A stretch of DNA of 64,000 bases from Pyxicephalus adspersus (GCF_032062135.1 NC_092869.1:43551534-43615533); one strand, 5' to 3'; numbered from the stretch's first letter, positions 32,001 to 43,869 are shown. A program made the numbers and translations. The notes: generated by a model from the letters alone, not told the origin.

Positions 32001-33295
32001 GAAGGGAAATTGGTGAGAAAGGAATATCCCAAGGGTTCCCAGGTTGGTAAAGTCTTTTTTTTTCGTTGGTGAATAAGTAACGTGGATGAGATGTCTGCAA
32101 GGAGATATGGCTTAGTTCATCATTTGAAGGAATTGTCCAGTTACCCCTCCTTCTGTCTTTCCTGCTGTGACCCCGGGTGAGTCCTTATATTAATATGACC
32201 AGTCTGTGAATATTGTACTGTGCAGAGGTGTTCTTTAATCTGAATAAGACACATTAAACAGGCCACAGTGAACATTTGGGGCCCCTCTACAGTCAGGGTC
32301 CAGAATAGGTGCTCGGTTTCTCCCTCTAATATGAATTTGGCCCCCCAAACGCACTCGACGCATCTCTTAAATAAATTTATGCTTCAGAGATCCTCATACT
32401 GCCGCAATGCCGGAGATATTAACTTCCTGTGAAATATAAATGTAATGCTTTCCATTTGGTAATGTTTCACAGGATTATACGGTGCAATAAATCTGGTTGA
32501 TGAGGGACTAGGACGCTCCTGCTATGAGTATGTCGCATGTCAGTGATTTATCAGCGGTGTGTACTCTGTATTCACAGAGATAGGGAAATAGGAGCAGCAC
32601 AAGGAAGGAACATCCATCTCATCCTATCTTCAGAAATCCCACCAACGTCGCCATCGCCATCCACCGATAAGACTGGAGAGCATCGCTCATCGCTGGAGGC
32701 AATGTAATGCAATCTGCACCAGACCACATCTTCTGGTTTATACATTGTACTGCAGCCAGTGACAGGTCCTCTTAATTCTGCAGATCTCTTTCTCTCCCTG
32801 CTGCTGTAAATAGAATTAAATGAAATCATTCCTCTATCACAGGTGGATCATTTCATGGTTGATGGTTTACAAAGGCTGCAAAAATTGGGAAAGTCCACCC
32901 ACCATCAGCAGACACTTTGATTTCCTCCACTGACCTTTCCGCCAGTGTTGCGCTATAGACGGCACCACATTCGGTGATCCGGGTGCTAATACACATGGGT
33001 TTGGGGCAGATGAAGAAGATATGCACGTTATGTACAGTGTGTGACCCCCTTGATGTGCTCAGATAAATGTCACACACCGACACTCTACCAAATGCAATGC
33101 TGCCTTTCATGACAATGCGTTGACGCAATACAGACCTTTAGATATTATAAGATCTGTAAAAGATTTCTTTTCTTAAAGCTGAACTCCCTAAAAGATACAA
33201 TGATATGTTATTTCACATTGTTATGCACTCTTGGGAGACATCTGATAGCAACCATTAATTCCTTTTACAGGGCAGTTGGTGGCTGATTCGTCTCC
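32001..33295. other. Unannotated DNA
   Basis: No gene supported. CAGTGACAGGTCCTCTTAAT at 32757-32774 matches the presumed end of the TTAAAGAGGACCTGTCACT family. Open frames 32572-32829 and 32853-33128 (both minus) carry no recognised motif. Confidence 0.45.
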
Positions 33296-33433
33296 TGGAT
33301 TGTAAGCTCTTTGGGGCAGGGTCCTCTCCTCCTCCTGTGTCACTGTCTGTATTAGTCTGTCATTTCCAACCTCTATTTAATGTACAGCGCTGTGTAATAT
33401 GTTGGCGCTATATAAATCCTGTTTATTATTATT

Positions 33434-33464
<31 letters not shown>

Positions 33465-33465
33465 T
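33296..33465 (+). mobile_element. L2-type LINE 3' tail with (TAA)n
   Basis: ATTGTAAGCTCTTTGGGGCA, GGGTCCTCTCCTCCTCCTGT, GTCACTGTCTGTATTAG, TTTAATGTACAGCGCTG and TGTTGGCGCTATATAAATCC, then an (ATT)/(TAA) microsatellite ending about 33465. The longest plus-strand copy of this tail in the window. Confidence 0.9.
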
Positions 33466-35279
33466 AGGTTCCTGCGATCTGCATATCATTATTGCACGTT
33501 GCAGTCTTTGATGGAAGATGTCTGTGAGTTTCGATGGAGTTCACTTATTACAGCGCAGGTGGCAGCTCAGCCAATGATTCTCTGACCTTCCTGTCAGCCG
33601 GCGGCCCTTTGTAAGGTGCCTCTGCTCAGGATTAATGTCTTGATTTTTAGTCATTTAAGAGAAATTAACTTCACTTAAATCTCTCCCTGTCCAGGTTTAC
33701 AACGCGGCTTTTCATTTTTCAAGAAGAAATATTCACTACCATTGCCAGGAGCTGAACGTACCCTGGAGGTCGCTGAGTGCAGGACGGGAGGAATACAGGA
33801 ATGATTGCAGGATATGGATTTATCATTTCAGGATTTAGAGAAGAGATCTGTGGGGATCAGCAACTTCTCCAACACCCCAAAAATCACTTACTGCAATGAG
33901 ATAACTTTCCTAGCCCCCCCAATCATGGTGCATGAAAGGTGACACCAGGCCACCCTGATACTAGAACAAGCTGCAAATTAAGCGACTTCTGCTTCTGGAC
34001 AGAGACTGATATGCTACCTGGGGAAGGGGGGATAAAATATATGGCCCCATGTATATGACCCCCCCTCCAATGGTGGTGTTCAGGTGTCCCCATTGAAGAG
34101 TCCTGGTAAATCTCCACCATACAAAGACATTGTAGACAATTGTGCTCCTCCAGCCTTGTGGTCACAGTTTGGTGGAATCAGTTCCTCGGGGGTGGGACTA
34201 TTATTGCCAAGGCATATGTCTATGGAGTGCGTGACGTGGATGATTTTATCGTAATACAAATCCTCAATCTGAATTCAGAAAATGAGATCTGCAGCACATC
34301 CTGGACAGTAAAATAACAATAGTTTGCAGTTTACAGCAGTCACACTGTGTCAGTGTCATTTCTTGATCTCATATTCTTTTTATTTATATGATACAAGTCC
34401 TGTGTGTCGGAAAACCTTTCCTTTTGTGAGCCGCAGCACTGCGTGTGACCCTGAGCTCTCATTGCTGGATATTTGGCGTAGTCGACAGCGTAGTCACCGG
34501 GGAGACATTTGGGAGTCAAACTGCGGTGAACCTTTGGCTCGTCACATCTGAAATCCTTTTAGTACGTTTGTAACTTCTGTACAAAGGTCACAGAGAGCTG
34601 CAGGAAAACAGAACTACAAATCCATAATAAGCTGCTTTACTAAAGGAATTCAGGCTGTTCACTTACCAAAGGGAATAATCACCTTGCAAGGGACATTCAC
34701 CTAGCTTGGTGAATGCAGCGATGGCAAAGAATATCAAAGGGAGCAACAATCTCAAAACGGTAAACACGTCAGAGGATTTGATCTAAAATGTTTTCAAACC
34801 TCAAAAACAGCAAAACAAAACCAAATTCCTGGTATTGTTGAGTTGAACTAACCAATAGACTAACTAACTGCCAGAAATGATTTGCTCCATACTCCGAGCA
34901 CCATAGCCAGTCCTGCGGTGGTGTCACCAGAACATTAAAAGAGGAAGTGACAGCGGTGAGAAGACTTATCTAATAACTCCTAAATTAACCCCGCGCCCCC
35001 TGACACTCTTCTACCTGATTAGTCCATGTGTATTGATCATCAGTCCTGTGTCACATGACCCCCACTGACAGCCATTAACCCCAATGATATTCTGCAATCG
35101 TTGGATCTGTAAATAAGGAACCGGAGAAATTCCCACAGCTATATCTGCTGATCTGCCTGGGCCGGAGGGGACATATAACTAACAACCCAATCTGCATTGT
35201 ACGGTGTCAGCAGAATTATACTGTCACAAGTATCAATTGTAACCAATAAAAAGGTCTATTTGTTTCCTCCATGGCTGCA
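33466..35279. other. Unannotated DNA, with a possible MITE near 34.63 kb
   Basis: No gene supported. 33585-33760 is CpG-retaining, unique-looking sequence. 34625-34740 (CTTTACTAAAGGAATTCAGG, ACTTACCAAAGG, ACCTTGCAAGGGACATTCAC, TTGGTGAATG) has the look of a TTTAGTAAA-type MITE of frogs, but its ends are unclear. The open frame 34324-34551 has no motif. Confidence 0.4.
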
Positions 35280-35700
35280 GATAATTCCTCTCTGTCTCAT
35301 ATATAAATATATTAACGAAAATAAGAGTGAGGGGATTATTTTGGTCCTTAGGTCTATTTAATGTCGGCCCGTTAAACATACGAGAAAAATTGTACTCAAT
35401 CCAGGGTTTATGGAAGAATATGCAAAAGAGCAGGCAAGTGTAAACCCATAAACTAATATTAAACACAAAGGATTGCAAGTAGTTTTGTATTATGAATTCT
35501 GTTGGATAAACCAATTTTATTGAGTCCATAATACACGAGTAATTAATCACCCGACGCGTTTTGCCTATGTAAAGCTTCTTCAGGGGAGTTTTTACAGATG
35601 GAGACATATCACATGGGGACATGTGGGTAATAAGGGGAATAGCTATCCAGTATCCAAAAATATTTGGTAAATTGTTGTGCAGTAAAGCCCAGGTTTTCAC
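35280..35700 (-). mobile_element. Possible Penelope-terminus-like segment
   Basis: AT-rich segment with a hammerhead-like motif at 35548-35586. An open frame of 155 codons covers it on the minus strand but resembles no protein and crosses the motif, so it is not called as coding. The layout is similar to the segments at 31.5 and 39.4 kb. Confidence 0.35.
35548..35586 (-). ncRNA. Hammerhead-ribozyme-like motif
   Basis: Minus strand: CCC, CTGAAGA, A, stem II GCTT/AGGC (with one G-T pair), AAAAC, GC, GTC, GGG. Stem I CCC/GGG pairs, and C is at the cleavage position. The GAAA core has become AAAA. Confidence 0.4.
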
Positions 35701-36119
35701 ATTGGTGTCAGTGTGAAGTTATAAAGAACTCCAGAGTATGCAATCCTGAGGGATGAAAAAGCTCTAGTGAGGATTAAAATCGCTTTTGGCAAAAGCTTTA
35801 TTTTAAAGGGTTACCTGTTGCTGGATGGGCGGTAATCTAGGGAAAGGATCCCTGGCTGCAGAATTCCTTGCCTACACCAATCACCCTACATGTATGTTTT
35901 ATTGCAGAAGGGACATCACTTGGGCAGCAATGGAAATCTTGCCCGAACCCAAAATCTATGGAACTCCACTTTATATATGAGCATGTCGCTGTATGTTGTG
36001 CCAGGTCAGGAATGAATAACTAGAAACATGTAATGATACAGACAGTTCACCTCTACAATGCACAACTTATTTTAGTTTGGTGACAAACAAGCAAAAAAAT
36101 TAAAGCAATAATAATAATA
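35701..36119. other. Unannotated DNA
   Basis: Nothing recognised. AT-rich from 36080 as it approaches the 127-bp array. Confidence 0.5.
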
Positions 36120-36378
36120 TAGCAATAATGATAAGATTTACAATATTAAATAAATATTATACAACATAAATAATCCACCCTGACCAGTAATCATCTCACT
36201 GCTGTGTGATCATTATAGAAACAAATAATAATAAATAATAAAATATTATAACAATATTATAATAACAATACAGCGAGAACAAACACCACACAACTGAACC
36301 TCTAGAACACTGACCAGTATCTCACTGCTGTGTGATCATTATAGAAACAAATAAATATTCAAATAAATCATAAAATAT

Positions 36379-36490
36379 AGTTACATAGTAGGTTGAAAAA
36401 AGACATAAATCCATCAAGTTCAACCACTGGGGAAATAAACATATCACAGATATAAAACCCTGAATGAATATAGTTGGTCCAGATGATAAT
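36379..36490 (+). mobile_element. TAGTTACATAGTAGGTTGA dispersed repeat
   Basis: TAGTTACATAGTAGGTTGAA, AAAAGACATAAATCCATCAA, GTTCAACCACTGGGG and TATAGTTGGTCCAGATG. This sequence is familiar from frog genomes as an abundant dispersed repeat. A minus-oriented fragment lies at 61792-61850. Non-coding. Confidence 0.75.
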
Positions 36491-36626
36491 ATAACAATAA
36501 TATAATAACAATACAGCGAGAACAAACACCACACAACTGAACCTCCAGAACACTGACCGGTAATCATCTCACTGCTGTGTGATCATTGTAGGAAGAAATT
36601 GTAATAAATAATAAAATATAAGAATA

Positions 36627-36960
36627 GCAAGGTGGCTCAGTGGTTAGCACTCTGGCCGTTGCAGAGCTGGGTCCCAGGTTTGAATCTCGGCCAGAGCATT
36701 ATCTGCATGGAGTTTGTAGGTTCCACCTATGTTTGTGTGAATTTCCTCCGGGTACTCTGGTTTTCTCCCACATTCCAAAAACAAGCAGTTAGGTTAACTG
36801 GCTTCCCCCCAAAATTGACCTTGGACTGGTAATGACATATGACTATGGTAGGGACATTAGATTGTGAGCTCTTTTGAGTGACAGCTAGTGACATGACTAT
36901 GGACTTTGTACAGCACTCCGTAATATGTTAGTGCTATATAAATACTGTGTAATATTATTA
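36627..36960 (+). mobile_element. V-SINE, nearly full length
   Basis: tRNA-derived head with A box TGGCTCAGTGG (36632-36642) and B box GGTTTGAATCT (36677-36687, one CpG-type change from GGTTCGA). The conserved V-SINE centre follows: CATGGAGTTTGTAGGTTC, TTTCCTCCGGGTACTCTGG, TTTTCTCCCACATTCCAAAA. The LINE-like tail is TGTACAGCACTCCGTAATAT, GTTAGTGCTATATAAATACT. RNA polymerase III promoters of this kind drive SINE transcription. It relies on a partner LINE for retroposition, likely L2-type given the shared tail. Confidence 0.92.
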
Positions 36961-37170
36961 ATAACAATGATATATTAATGATAACAAACACAACACAAGT
37001 GAACCTTCAGAACATTGACCAGTAATCATCTCACTGCTGTGTGATTATTGGGGGAAGAAATATAAAATATTATAACAATGACATAATAATATAACAATGA
37101 CATAATAATATAACAATGACATAATAATATAACAATGAGAACAAACACAACTGAACATCCAGAACACTGA

Positions 37171-37824
37171 CCAGTGATATTCTATAGCCATCATGGTTGT
37201 CAATGCCTTGATCTTGCAGTGTCAGTGCAGGCTCTCGTATTATCGATTTTTGGCTGTGAACATTTCTGTCATTTTCCTGATATTAGAAGGAAATTATAAT
37301 CTCTTAATATGTGAGTGAGATGAAGACATCTAAATTATTGATATTCTGGGCTAAGCCTGATTTTTTCTTCTTTTTGCAATCAATATCAATCTGATGTGAA
37401 TGCGCAGTCTATCACCAGCTGTAATTGAATTGCTGCGAGTTAATCAATGCGCTAAATATTTCACAAGCTATATTCATTCCTCTCATCATATGAACGCCGC
37501 CGTCCAGGAGACAAAAATAGAGAATCTTTAATATAGGTTAAAAATAACATTTTTGGGTGTCTCAGTAGGACAGATGTGCTGAGCTCCTCGGTGTCCCACC
37601 ATCAACTGCCAATCTGACGTGAATATATAATATTTCAGAACTGGGATGTGTGAATGAGCATAGAGGGGGATCGGGGTGATAATAGTCCAATAAATGAATT
37701 ATTTTGGAAGAATAGGAACTCAAAGGACTGTAAATGGCGAGTTACCCTGCGATTGTGATAGTTCTGTCTGGCAGGTATCTGTGAATCACTGAGCAGATTC
37801 ACATATCCATTGGCTGGTTCAATT
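37171..37824. other. Unannotated DNA
   Basis: No gene or repeat supported. 37360-37510 (GCAATCAATATCAATCTGAT, GTAATTGAATTGCTGCGAG, TTAATCAATGCGC) looks unique and homeodomain-motif-rich, so a conserved element is possible but unproven. Confidence 0.4.
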
Positions 37825-38660
37825 TACATTGCCATGCAAAAGCTTTAGACCAGTTTGAAAAATGCTAATTTTGCTAACTAAATGCTAACTAAAGTGAATT
37901 CTAATTGTTTTTTCTTAAATTTACAGAATACAAAGAAAAACCTAAATACAGTATTTGGTGTCCTCACCTTTTTTATTGATTCTTTTAGGTATGCTTGAAC
38001 ATAGTCAGGGATTTTGTAGGATTTTAGTCAGGTGAATGATTCACCAATTCTAATAATCAAGTGCTAATAATAATTATAGGTGGGTTGTTAGACCGCCATT
38101 ACCTGATAGAAATTTGGCCAAACTCTGTTACAAGGTGAGGTTGTCACCAGTCAGACACCATGGCATGACACAAGGGCGGTACTACATCGGCACGGTGTCA
38201 CCCAGGTGAAGATCTCAGAGCAGGCCGGGGTTTCAGGATTTGCTGGCCAAACTGTTTTGGGTGATGCTGAGGATGGGAGAGGCTACCCATCATGCAATAC
38301 CATCAGGGAGGCGTCAGATTGGCCCCAAATTTATTTTGCAACAGGACAATGACTCCCAACATACAGCCAATGTCTTTAGGAGTGAGTAGTCCTGGAGGGG
38401 ATAGGACAGCCTCACAAAGCCCAGATCTCAGCAACATGGAGTGTGTCTAGGATTACATGACGAGACAGAAGGATTGGAGGATTAGAAGATCCCTAGAATG
38501 TCTGGAACAATTTACCTGTCGATATACACACCTGTGTAAGTGTACCTGGAAGAAGTGATAAGTAAGGGGGTGGGGACACCAAATATTGATTTCTCTTTGT
38601 GTTGATATTGATAATAATTGACACGGTTATGTGACCTTATAAAAAAAAAAAAAAAAATAT
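37825..38660 (+). mobile_element. Dead Tc1-like element with transposase remnant
   Basis: Starts near CATGCAAAAGCTTTAGACCA, a form typical of Tc1-like termini, and closes near GACACGGTTATGTGACC before an A-run at 38641-38657. Plus-strand pieces read LQQDNDSQHTANVF (about 38337-38378; family form LQQDNDPKHT, carrying the second catalytic aspartate). They are followed by PQSPDLSNMEC-like and ECLEQF-like text in shifted frames. The first half of the transposase is not recognisable. Multiple stops and frame changes make it inactive. Confidence 0.72.
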
Positions 38661-39299
38661 CGGCTGCGCGAGATTCAATACAAGACATTCACGTTTCCAC
38701 GTCCTCGCTGAAATGTGTTTAATGAATGATTCATAGTGGAGTTGTTTGCATGTCTTCTCAGGTCCGGCAGAATCTTTTTCATGTTGTTGCCATGACGTTC
38801 GCTCCCCGCTGCGGCGTATGAAGCGCTATCGCTGGTGCCGCTCTCCGCTTCGATCGCTCCAACCGCTGGCCGAGCGCCCAGTGAGGTGCTTCAGATGTGT
38901 CAGTAATTAGCGGCCCCTCGGTCATCTCACCGCACAGCAGACGCCTCATACAGGAAATTACAAGTGGATTACAGATGCAGATCAATAGCCCTATCAGCTG
39001 GCGGCCGGGCCCCCCGGCTCCTCCATCACTCAGCGCCACCAGACCGCGTCATTTATATGGAATCCGAGCACCACGCAACCTTTGCATCAAATCTGATACA
39101 AGACCATGGGAAATACAATGATATGCTTGTTAGGTCAGGTCTGTACAGGCTCCTGAAGTATCTGGAAATGTCTGTATTTCTGTCATCTTACAGCTTTATT
39201 CACCAAATGGAACACAATTGGGGATAATTCACTCACAAAATATTTAATTGAAATGAAATTAACGAGTTCCTAGCCCTCCAATAATGTGTTACAGAGCTA
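38661..39299. other. Unique-looking, CpG-retaining DNA
   Basis: 38680-39060 is the most CpG-rich patch of this part (GCTCCCCGCTGCGGCGTATG, GCTTCGATCGCTCCAACCGC, GCGGCCGGGCC). Overlapping short open frames on both strands (38779-39039 minus; 38897-39121, 38964-39227 plus) have no shared motif or splice context. It could be a CpG island fragment or a conserved non-coding element; an unrecognised exon cannot be excluded. Confidence 0.35.
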
Positions 39300-39700
39300 C
39301 GACTTATAGTATTCTGAATATTTACAAAAGGACAAAAAGAAAGAGGTTCCAGCTCCAAAGTTTTTGGGTGCAAATATTATTTATGTATTGATACATATTT
39401 GGTTTCATACATAATTATCATACATATATCATTAAACATATCTCCAGTCAAGTTAGGGTTTCACCAGACTGGAGTATATACAGTATACCAGACATAAAGT
39501 TCTAGCGGTATTGCAGTAGGTAACCGTGTTAGTTTGTGAACCCGACGCGTTTCGCCTCACTAGGCTTCCTCAGGGGAGTGTATTGGTATAAGGACTGTAC
39601 GGTATTTGGATAGTTGAGAACAAAAAGTGTGAAGGGTCACCTTTCTCTAGGGACATGATTAGGGTCAATCGCTGCTTACATACAATTAGATGCAAGGGAA
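39300..39700 (-). mobile_element. Possible Penelope-terminus-like segment
   Basis: AT-rich non-coding DNA around a well-kept hammerhead-like motif (39541-39576), with the layout of the segments at 31.5 and 35.5 kb. Limits uncertain and no coding remnant seen. Confidence 0.4.
39541..39576 (-). ncRNA. Hammerhead-ribozyme-like motif, cores intact
   Basis: Minus strand: CCC, CTGAGGA, A, stem II GCCT/AGGC with loop AGTG, GAAAC, GC, GTC, GGG. Stem I CCC/GGG, both core strands, stem III and the GUC cleavage triplet are all present. The only departure from the hammerhead rule is one extra A between CUGANGA and stem II. Confidence 0.5.
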
Positions 39701-41898
39701 TCATTTCAGATAAATAAGAGATAGTGCCAAACATATCCTTTTCAGTATAGAAAATTATTGCAGTAGCGGATAACTGGTGTTTCCATTACTTGTATGCAGA
39801 GGGGTCCTTGGTGTTTCTATTTTTAAAAGGCTTGCATTCATTCACTAAGCTAAGTGATGTATCTATTGGAAAGGGAATATTTACTTTCCTATGTGAACAG
39901 TCTGCATTCATTCAGTAAATTATTACCCTCATCGTATATACAATATGTGACTGAGTAGAATAGAAAATTCAAGATCCTGCACAATCAAGAAAGGAACAAA
40001 ACTCTAAAAATAATTATGAGCTGGAAATTTTGCTGAAATATCATTTACCTCTAACTTCCAGTTACAATTATAATAAATGTCCATGTGGACATGTGACTTT
40101 TTATGATCACCATGAGGCCAATAACATGAGGATTACATGACTTTGTTTATAAACAATGGGCTACCAATCAGGTTGGTGCTCTCTGTATAATTCCACCAAT
40201 GTATATGAAGAACAGAAGATTGCTGGCAACAAAACATTCATTGTACACATTGCTAGTATTAACCAGACTGAGCTGTAAACATAGAATGAACAAGGTGCAT
40301 GGCATCATAGTCTGACTCTCTGCTGCCCTCTGTAGGCCTCTTCTCTTCCTGCAGCCTCACCAGTCCCTTACACTTCAAGCTGACAACACTCAATCCTTGT
40401 CTTCCTGTGTTGTCATTGGCTGTTTTATCAAATTGTACACAGATGTGGTTTATTGTTGTCACCATCAGGAGAAATGGAGTGCAGGAAGTGCTGGCAATGT
40501 CAGTTTGCCCATTAACTCATTGCTGTACATTTTTAGGCCCCCACTTCACATTCACCCAGGGCCCCATTTTCACCCCATTGAGGAAATCTCCCAGCGTTGG
40601 TCTTTCCGTTCTCCTGGTGCCATCCAGGCCGATGATTTGCATGTGGAAATATTTATTTTCTCCGATGAACAGAAGTCAGTAAAAAATCAATCTTTGGGGA
40701 ACGGCACTCTCGGTGTTTTATTACTTTTAAAAATGTCAAATTGTGGAGCTGAGCGAATTGAAATAAAAATGAAAATGTAAATCCGATGTTTTTCTACCTC
40801 TTTAGAATGAAGAATTCTGGATAAGAGCTTCTTGCGCGGATAATACGTCGCATTTATATCAGACGGAGGCGAAAGGCGTCGCATTGTCATCGCATTAACC
40901 CTTCCCTGGCCAATCATATAATAGCCGCAATGTGTGCTATGGTAAGGTAGCTCTGACGGTGTCATATTTCAAGCATGTAGACTGAGAAAATGAGAGTCTC
41001 ATTCTTCGAGGGGGAGGCAGTGATGGGGATGGACGGCTGCGGAGGGACATCGAATACTCGGGATTCACTTCCCAATTCACTGCACATACAGATGCATCTA
41101 AAACCCCCCACCACCACTCATAGTCACATGACCTTCACCATTGTCCGTCCTATCAATGCGTTGATCTTAGATGGTGATCGCTCTCAGGTCTTCAGACTCA
41201 ATGTCAATCATTCAATGGCACCAATCCCGGGAGATTGGGTCTCGCAGATTCCATTATCGTTGCTCTGATCTCGGGGGACAGCCGAGTGGAACGGCCATAA
41301 TCCGTATTAAAGTTGCCACCATGGGGGACAAGAACCGACCTTCATATCACCTTGGACCGGGGTAAATTTTACTACCACGTTTCACCATTCAATGCTGCGA
41401 ACCACCTGACCTGAGCGAAACGCGTCCTTCACATTTACAAGAGTTGCAGTCCAGACACCATATTTATTATAGAAATGACTGCGGGATCCATTCGAGAAGA
41501 TGATTTTCTCTTTGTGGAGTTCGATATTTCTACAATAATTATAAAGAAGTAATTAGGGAAACAAATATGCGGCGTGCCCCCCCCCACGACCTCGCCAGTC
41601 TGCGTCTGCCAGAACACAATTTATTTTTCACACCTTATAAACAAGCTGAGAAGTGCTATGTCTCTGAGTGAGCCTATTAGGCTTTTTATTAGGCATCTTC
41701 ACATTCCTCACATTTGTAGTTCTTCATTTTAGGACTCTTCAGCTCAGGTGACAACAACAGCGATCAAGGAATCCTGTCACTCAGCAAGTGAATCCCAGAC
41801 ACAGCAAAAAAATCCAGCAACGCTCATCAGTCTGTTGCAGTCGGGATGATCACAAGTTAATGTCACTGGTATGAAAAAACCTATTTGCTAGACACAGA
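39701..41898. other. Unannotated DNA with a family D fragment
   Basis: No gene supported. 40420-40520 (ACACAGATGTGGTTTATTGT, TGTCACCATCAGGAGAAATG) is related to family D at 20340 and 53550. 41403-41430 (CTGAGCGAAACGCGTCC) is a stray partial match to the hammerhead-like motif without the first half. Open frames 40397-40780 and 40990-41268 have no domain. Confidence 0.4.
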
Positions 41899-41944
41899 TA
41901 TCCCTGATTACAAGAGTATTGTTGTCATTATTAACGTTTCTTAA

Positions 41945-41978
41945 CCCGACGCGTTTTGCTTATTGGCTCCTTCAGGGG
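41945..41978 (-). ncRNA. Hammerhead-ribozyme-like motif, left arm
   Basis: Minus strand: CCC, CTGAAGG, stem region AGCCAATAAGC, AAAAC, GC, GTC, GGG. Stem I and stem III are kept. CUGANGA has A to G at its last position and GAAA has become AAAA, so this copy is probably dead. Confidence 0.4.
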
Positions 41979-42367
41979 ATCTTGGGATGAACGTTACGAA
42001 TTTGGGATGATAGTGAGAACACTTCCAAGGATTCCAATGTATTGTTAGGATATGTACTAAAGTTTTTTTTCCCCACATAGAAAATCACTTTAGGGGAGTT
42101 GTGTAAGTTCCCAAGTAGACCTGTATCTAAGAAAGTAGCAGGATGCTGCAGAGCAGACGTGATGTTTGTGTCTGGGCTTCCTCGTCTGCTCTGCAGCATC
42201 CTTCTACTTTCTTAAAGATACAGTTCTACTTGGGAACTTATACAACTCCCCTAAAGTGATTTTCTATGTGGGGAACAAAAACTTTAGTACATATCCTGAC
42301 AACACATTGGAATCCCTGTGGGAAATGTTCTTACTATCATCTAAATTCATAACGTTCATCGCAAGAT

Positions 42368-42400
42368 CCCCTGAAGAAGCCCAAAGATGAAACGCGTTGG
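42368..42400 (+). ncRNA. Hammerhead-ribozyme-like motif, right arm
   Basis: CCC, CTGAAGA, then AGCCCAAAGAT, GAAAC, GC, GTT, GG. Both core strands and stem III are intact and T is at the cleavage position. Stem II is weak because the 3' arm reads GAT rather than GGC. Confidence 0.42.
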
Positions 42401-42446
42401 TTAAGGAAACATTATTAATGACAACAATACTCTTGTAATCAGGGAC

Positions 42447-43374
42447 ATTTATGCTTTATATATGTTATAACTTACCTTAATACAATTTTGTTTGCCAAAA
42501 AATCCCAATCTTTTCTTCCTCTTTATTTTCATGACCTGTGATGATGGCTGAAAATGTTCTGAAATGACAAAATCTGGTAAATTGATTTCAGTGATAGAAT
42601 TCTCCCCCTTTTTCCAATTAGGGAATGCATGGGGGTGATGGATGGGCGTACCGGGTCAAGACCAGGGTCACTGTATAAAGGGTCTATCATCCCCACCAAT
42701 CGCCTTTCATTGTCCCCCTCCAGGGCTCGGCAGTGGGGGCTTTGGATGAGTCCGGCATTGAGTGTGACCACATTGGAGTCTCTTCCTTGTATTGTGTGAA
42801 AAGGCCCTAAAAGTTTATGATGAATGAGGCCGGAGCCCTGCGGGGGAGTTTGGATTAATTACCGTTATAAGAGAGGAAAATTCCCCAGCCAACTCCGCTC
42901 CTAAACGATTCTCATTAATTCTGTGCTGGGCAGATGGGGAGAGGTAGGTGAGGTGCACATGATTCTGATTGGAGGAAAGCGAATGGAAGAGGAACTCCGG
43001 GGAAAGAAGAAGATATAGACAATAACAGCATATAGAACCTTTATGTCTGTGATGCCTGTGTCCCCCAGAATCCTCCATGCTGCATAGTGGGGACACCCAG
43101 AGAACACATTTACTAAGCATGCAATTATTTCAGTGTCAAAACCCCCTTCTGATACCTAGCTGTAACCTGCAACCCTCTAAATATACAAGACTGTCCGGGC
43201 TGAGAACATGAAGCGCCAGTAACCTCGGGTCTAAAGTCGGCAAATTCCTTCACTTCTCCCCTACCTAACCTGAGGATGGAGTGTCATTCAGTCTCCATAT
43301 AATTATTCATTAATCTCATATTATTTGCTTATTTATTCATTGATCTACAGTGTGGTGCATTTTGATAAGATTTG
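42447..43374. other. Unannotated DNA
   Basis: No gene or repeat recognised. Minus-strand open frames at 42529-42771 and 42815-43120 have no motif. AT-rich just before the polypyrimidine tract. Confidence 0.5.
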
Positions 43375-43808
43375 TATAGGAACTCTTCTCTTCCTTTCCT
43401 TTCTCTCCTTTCCACTTTCTTTCTTCTCTCCTCTATTCTATTCTGTCTTTTATTTACTTACTTGTTCCCTTCTCTCCTCTTCTCTCTTCTATTTAATTTC
43501 TTTTCTTTCTTCTCTCCCCTTCTCTCCTCTTCTCCTCTCTTCCTGTCTCTTCTCTTCTCTTTTCTTTTCTTTTCTCTCCTTCTCTGGTCTCCTTTCCTTT
43601 TCTCTTCTCTTCTTTCCTATCCATCTTCTTTTTACTCTTCTATTCACTCTCTTTCTCCTCTTCTCTCTTTTATTTACTTTCTTTTCTTTCTTCTCTTCCC
43701 TTCTCTTCCCTTCCATTCATTTCTTCTCTTCTATTTTTTCTATTCCCTTCCCTTTTCTTATCTTCTATTGTCTTCTATTCACTTTCTTTCTCCTCTTCTC
43801 TTTTTTTT

Positions 43809-43869
<61 letters not shown>

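Larger units (their letters stand above)
36120..37170 (+). repeat. Degenerate ~127-bp tandem repeat broken by two SINE-type insertions
   Basis: The unit runs GACCAGTAATCATCTCACTG, CTGTGTGATCATTATAG, AT-rich AATAATAAA text, ACAGCGAGAACAAACACCAC, then ACAACTGAACCTCCAGAACA. CTCACTGCTGTGTGAT recurs at 36195, 36321, 36568 and 37030. Subtracting the insertions leaves periods of about 127, with one longer. The TAGTTACATAG repeat (36379-36490) and a V-SINE (36627-36960) interrupt it. Inside the last unit, AACAATGACATAATAATAT repeats about three times (37070-37137). Confidence 0.85.
41899..42446. mobile_element. 548-bp near-perfect inverted repeat with paired hammerhead-like motifs
   Basis: The left arm 41899-42159 starts TATCCCTGATTACAAGAGTA and ends CTGCAGAGCAGACG. 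The right arm 42183-42446 starts CGTCTGCTCTGCAGCATCC and ends TACTCTTGTAATCAGGGACA. Arms of about 261 and 264 bp are separated by 23 bp. Matched inner blocks include GAAAATCACTTTAGGGGAGT and its complement. Each arm carries one motif (41945-41978 minus, 42368-42400 plus). The arms differ by scattered substitutions. This looks like two termini of a Penelope-like element joined head to head. Confidence 0.85.

Noticed and set aside
35233..35700. A 155-codon minus-strand frame
   Set aside because: AT-driven hydrophobic translation that crosses the hammerhead-like motif; no family resemblance.
36627..36700. tRNA gene candidate from A- and B-box matches
   Set aside because: The sequence cannot fold as a cloverleaf and continues into V-SINE centre and tail, so it is a SINE head.
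38779..39227. CpG-rich overlapping frames as a possible exon
   Set aside because: Both strands are open in several frames and no splice-bounded, domain-bearing exon emerges; kept only as a note.
41403..41430. CTGAGCGAAACGCGTCC as a hammerhead copy
   Set aside because: The segment between CTGA and GAAA is too short to hold stem II.
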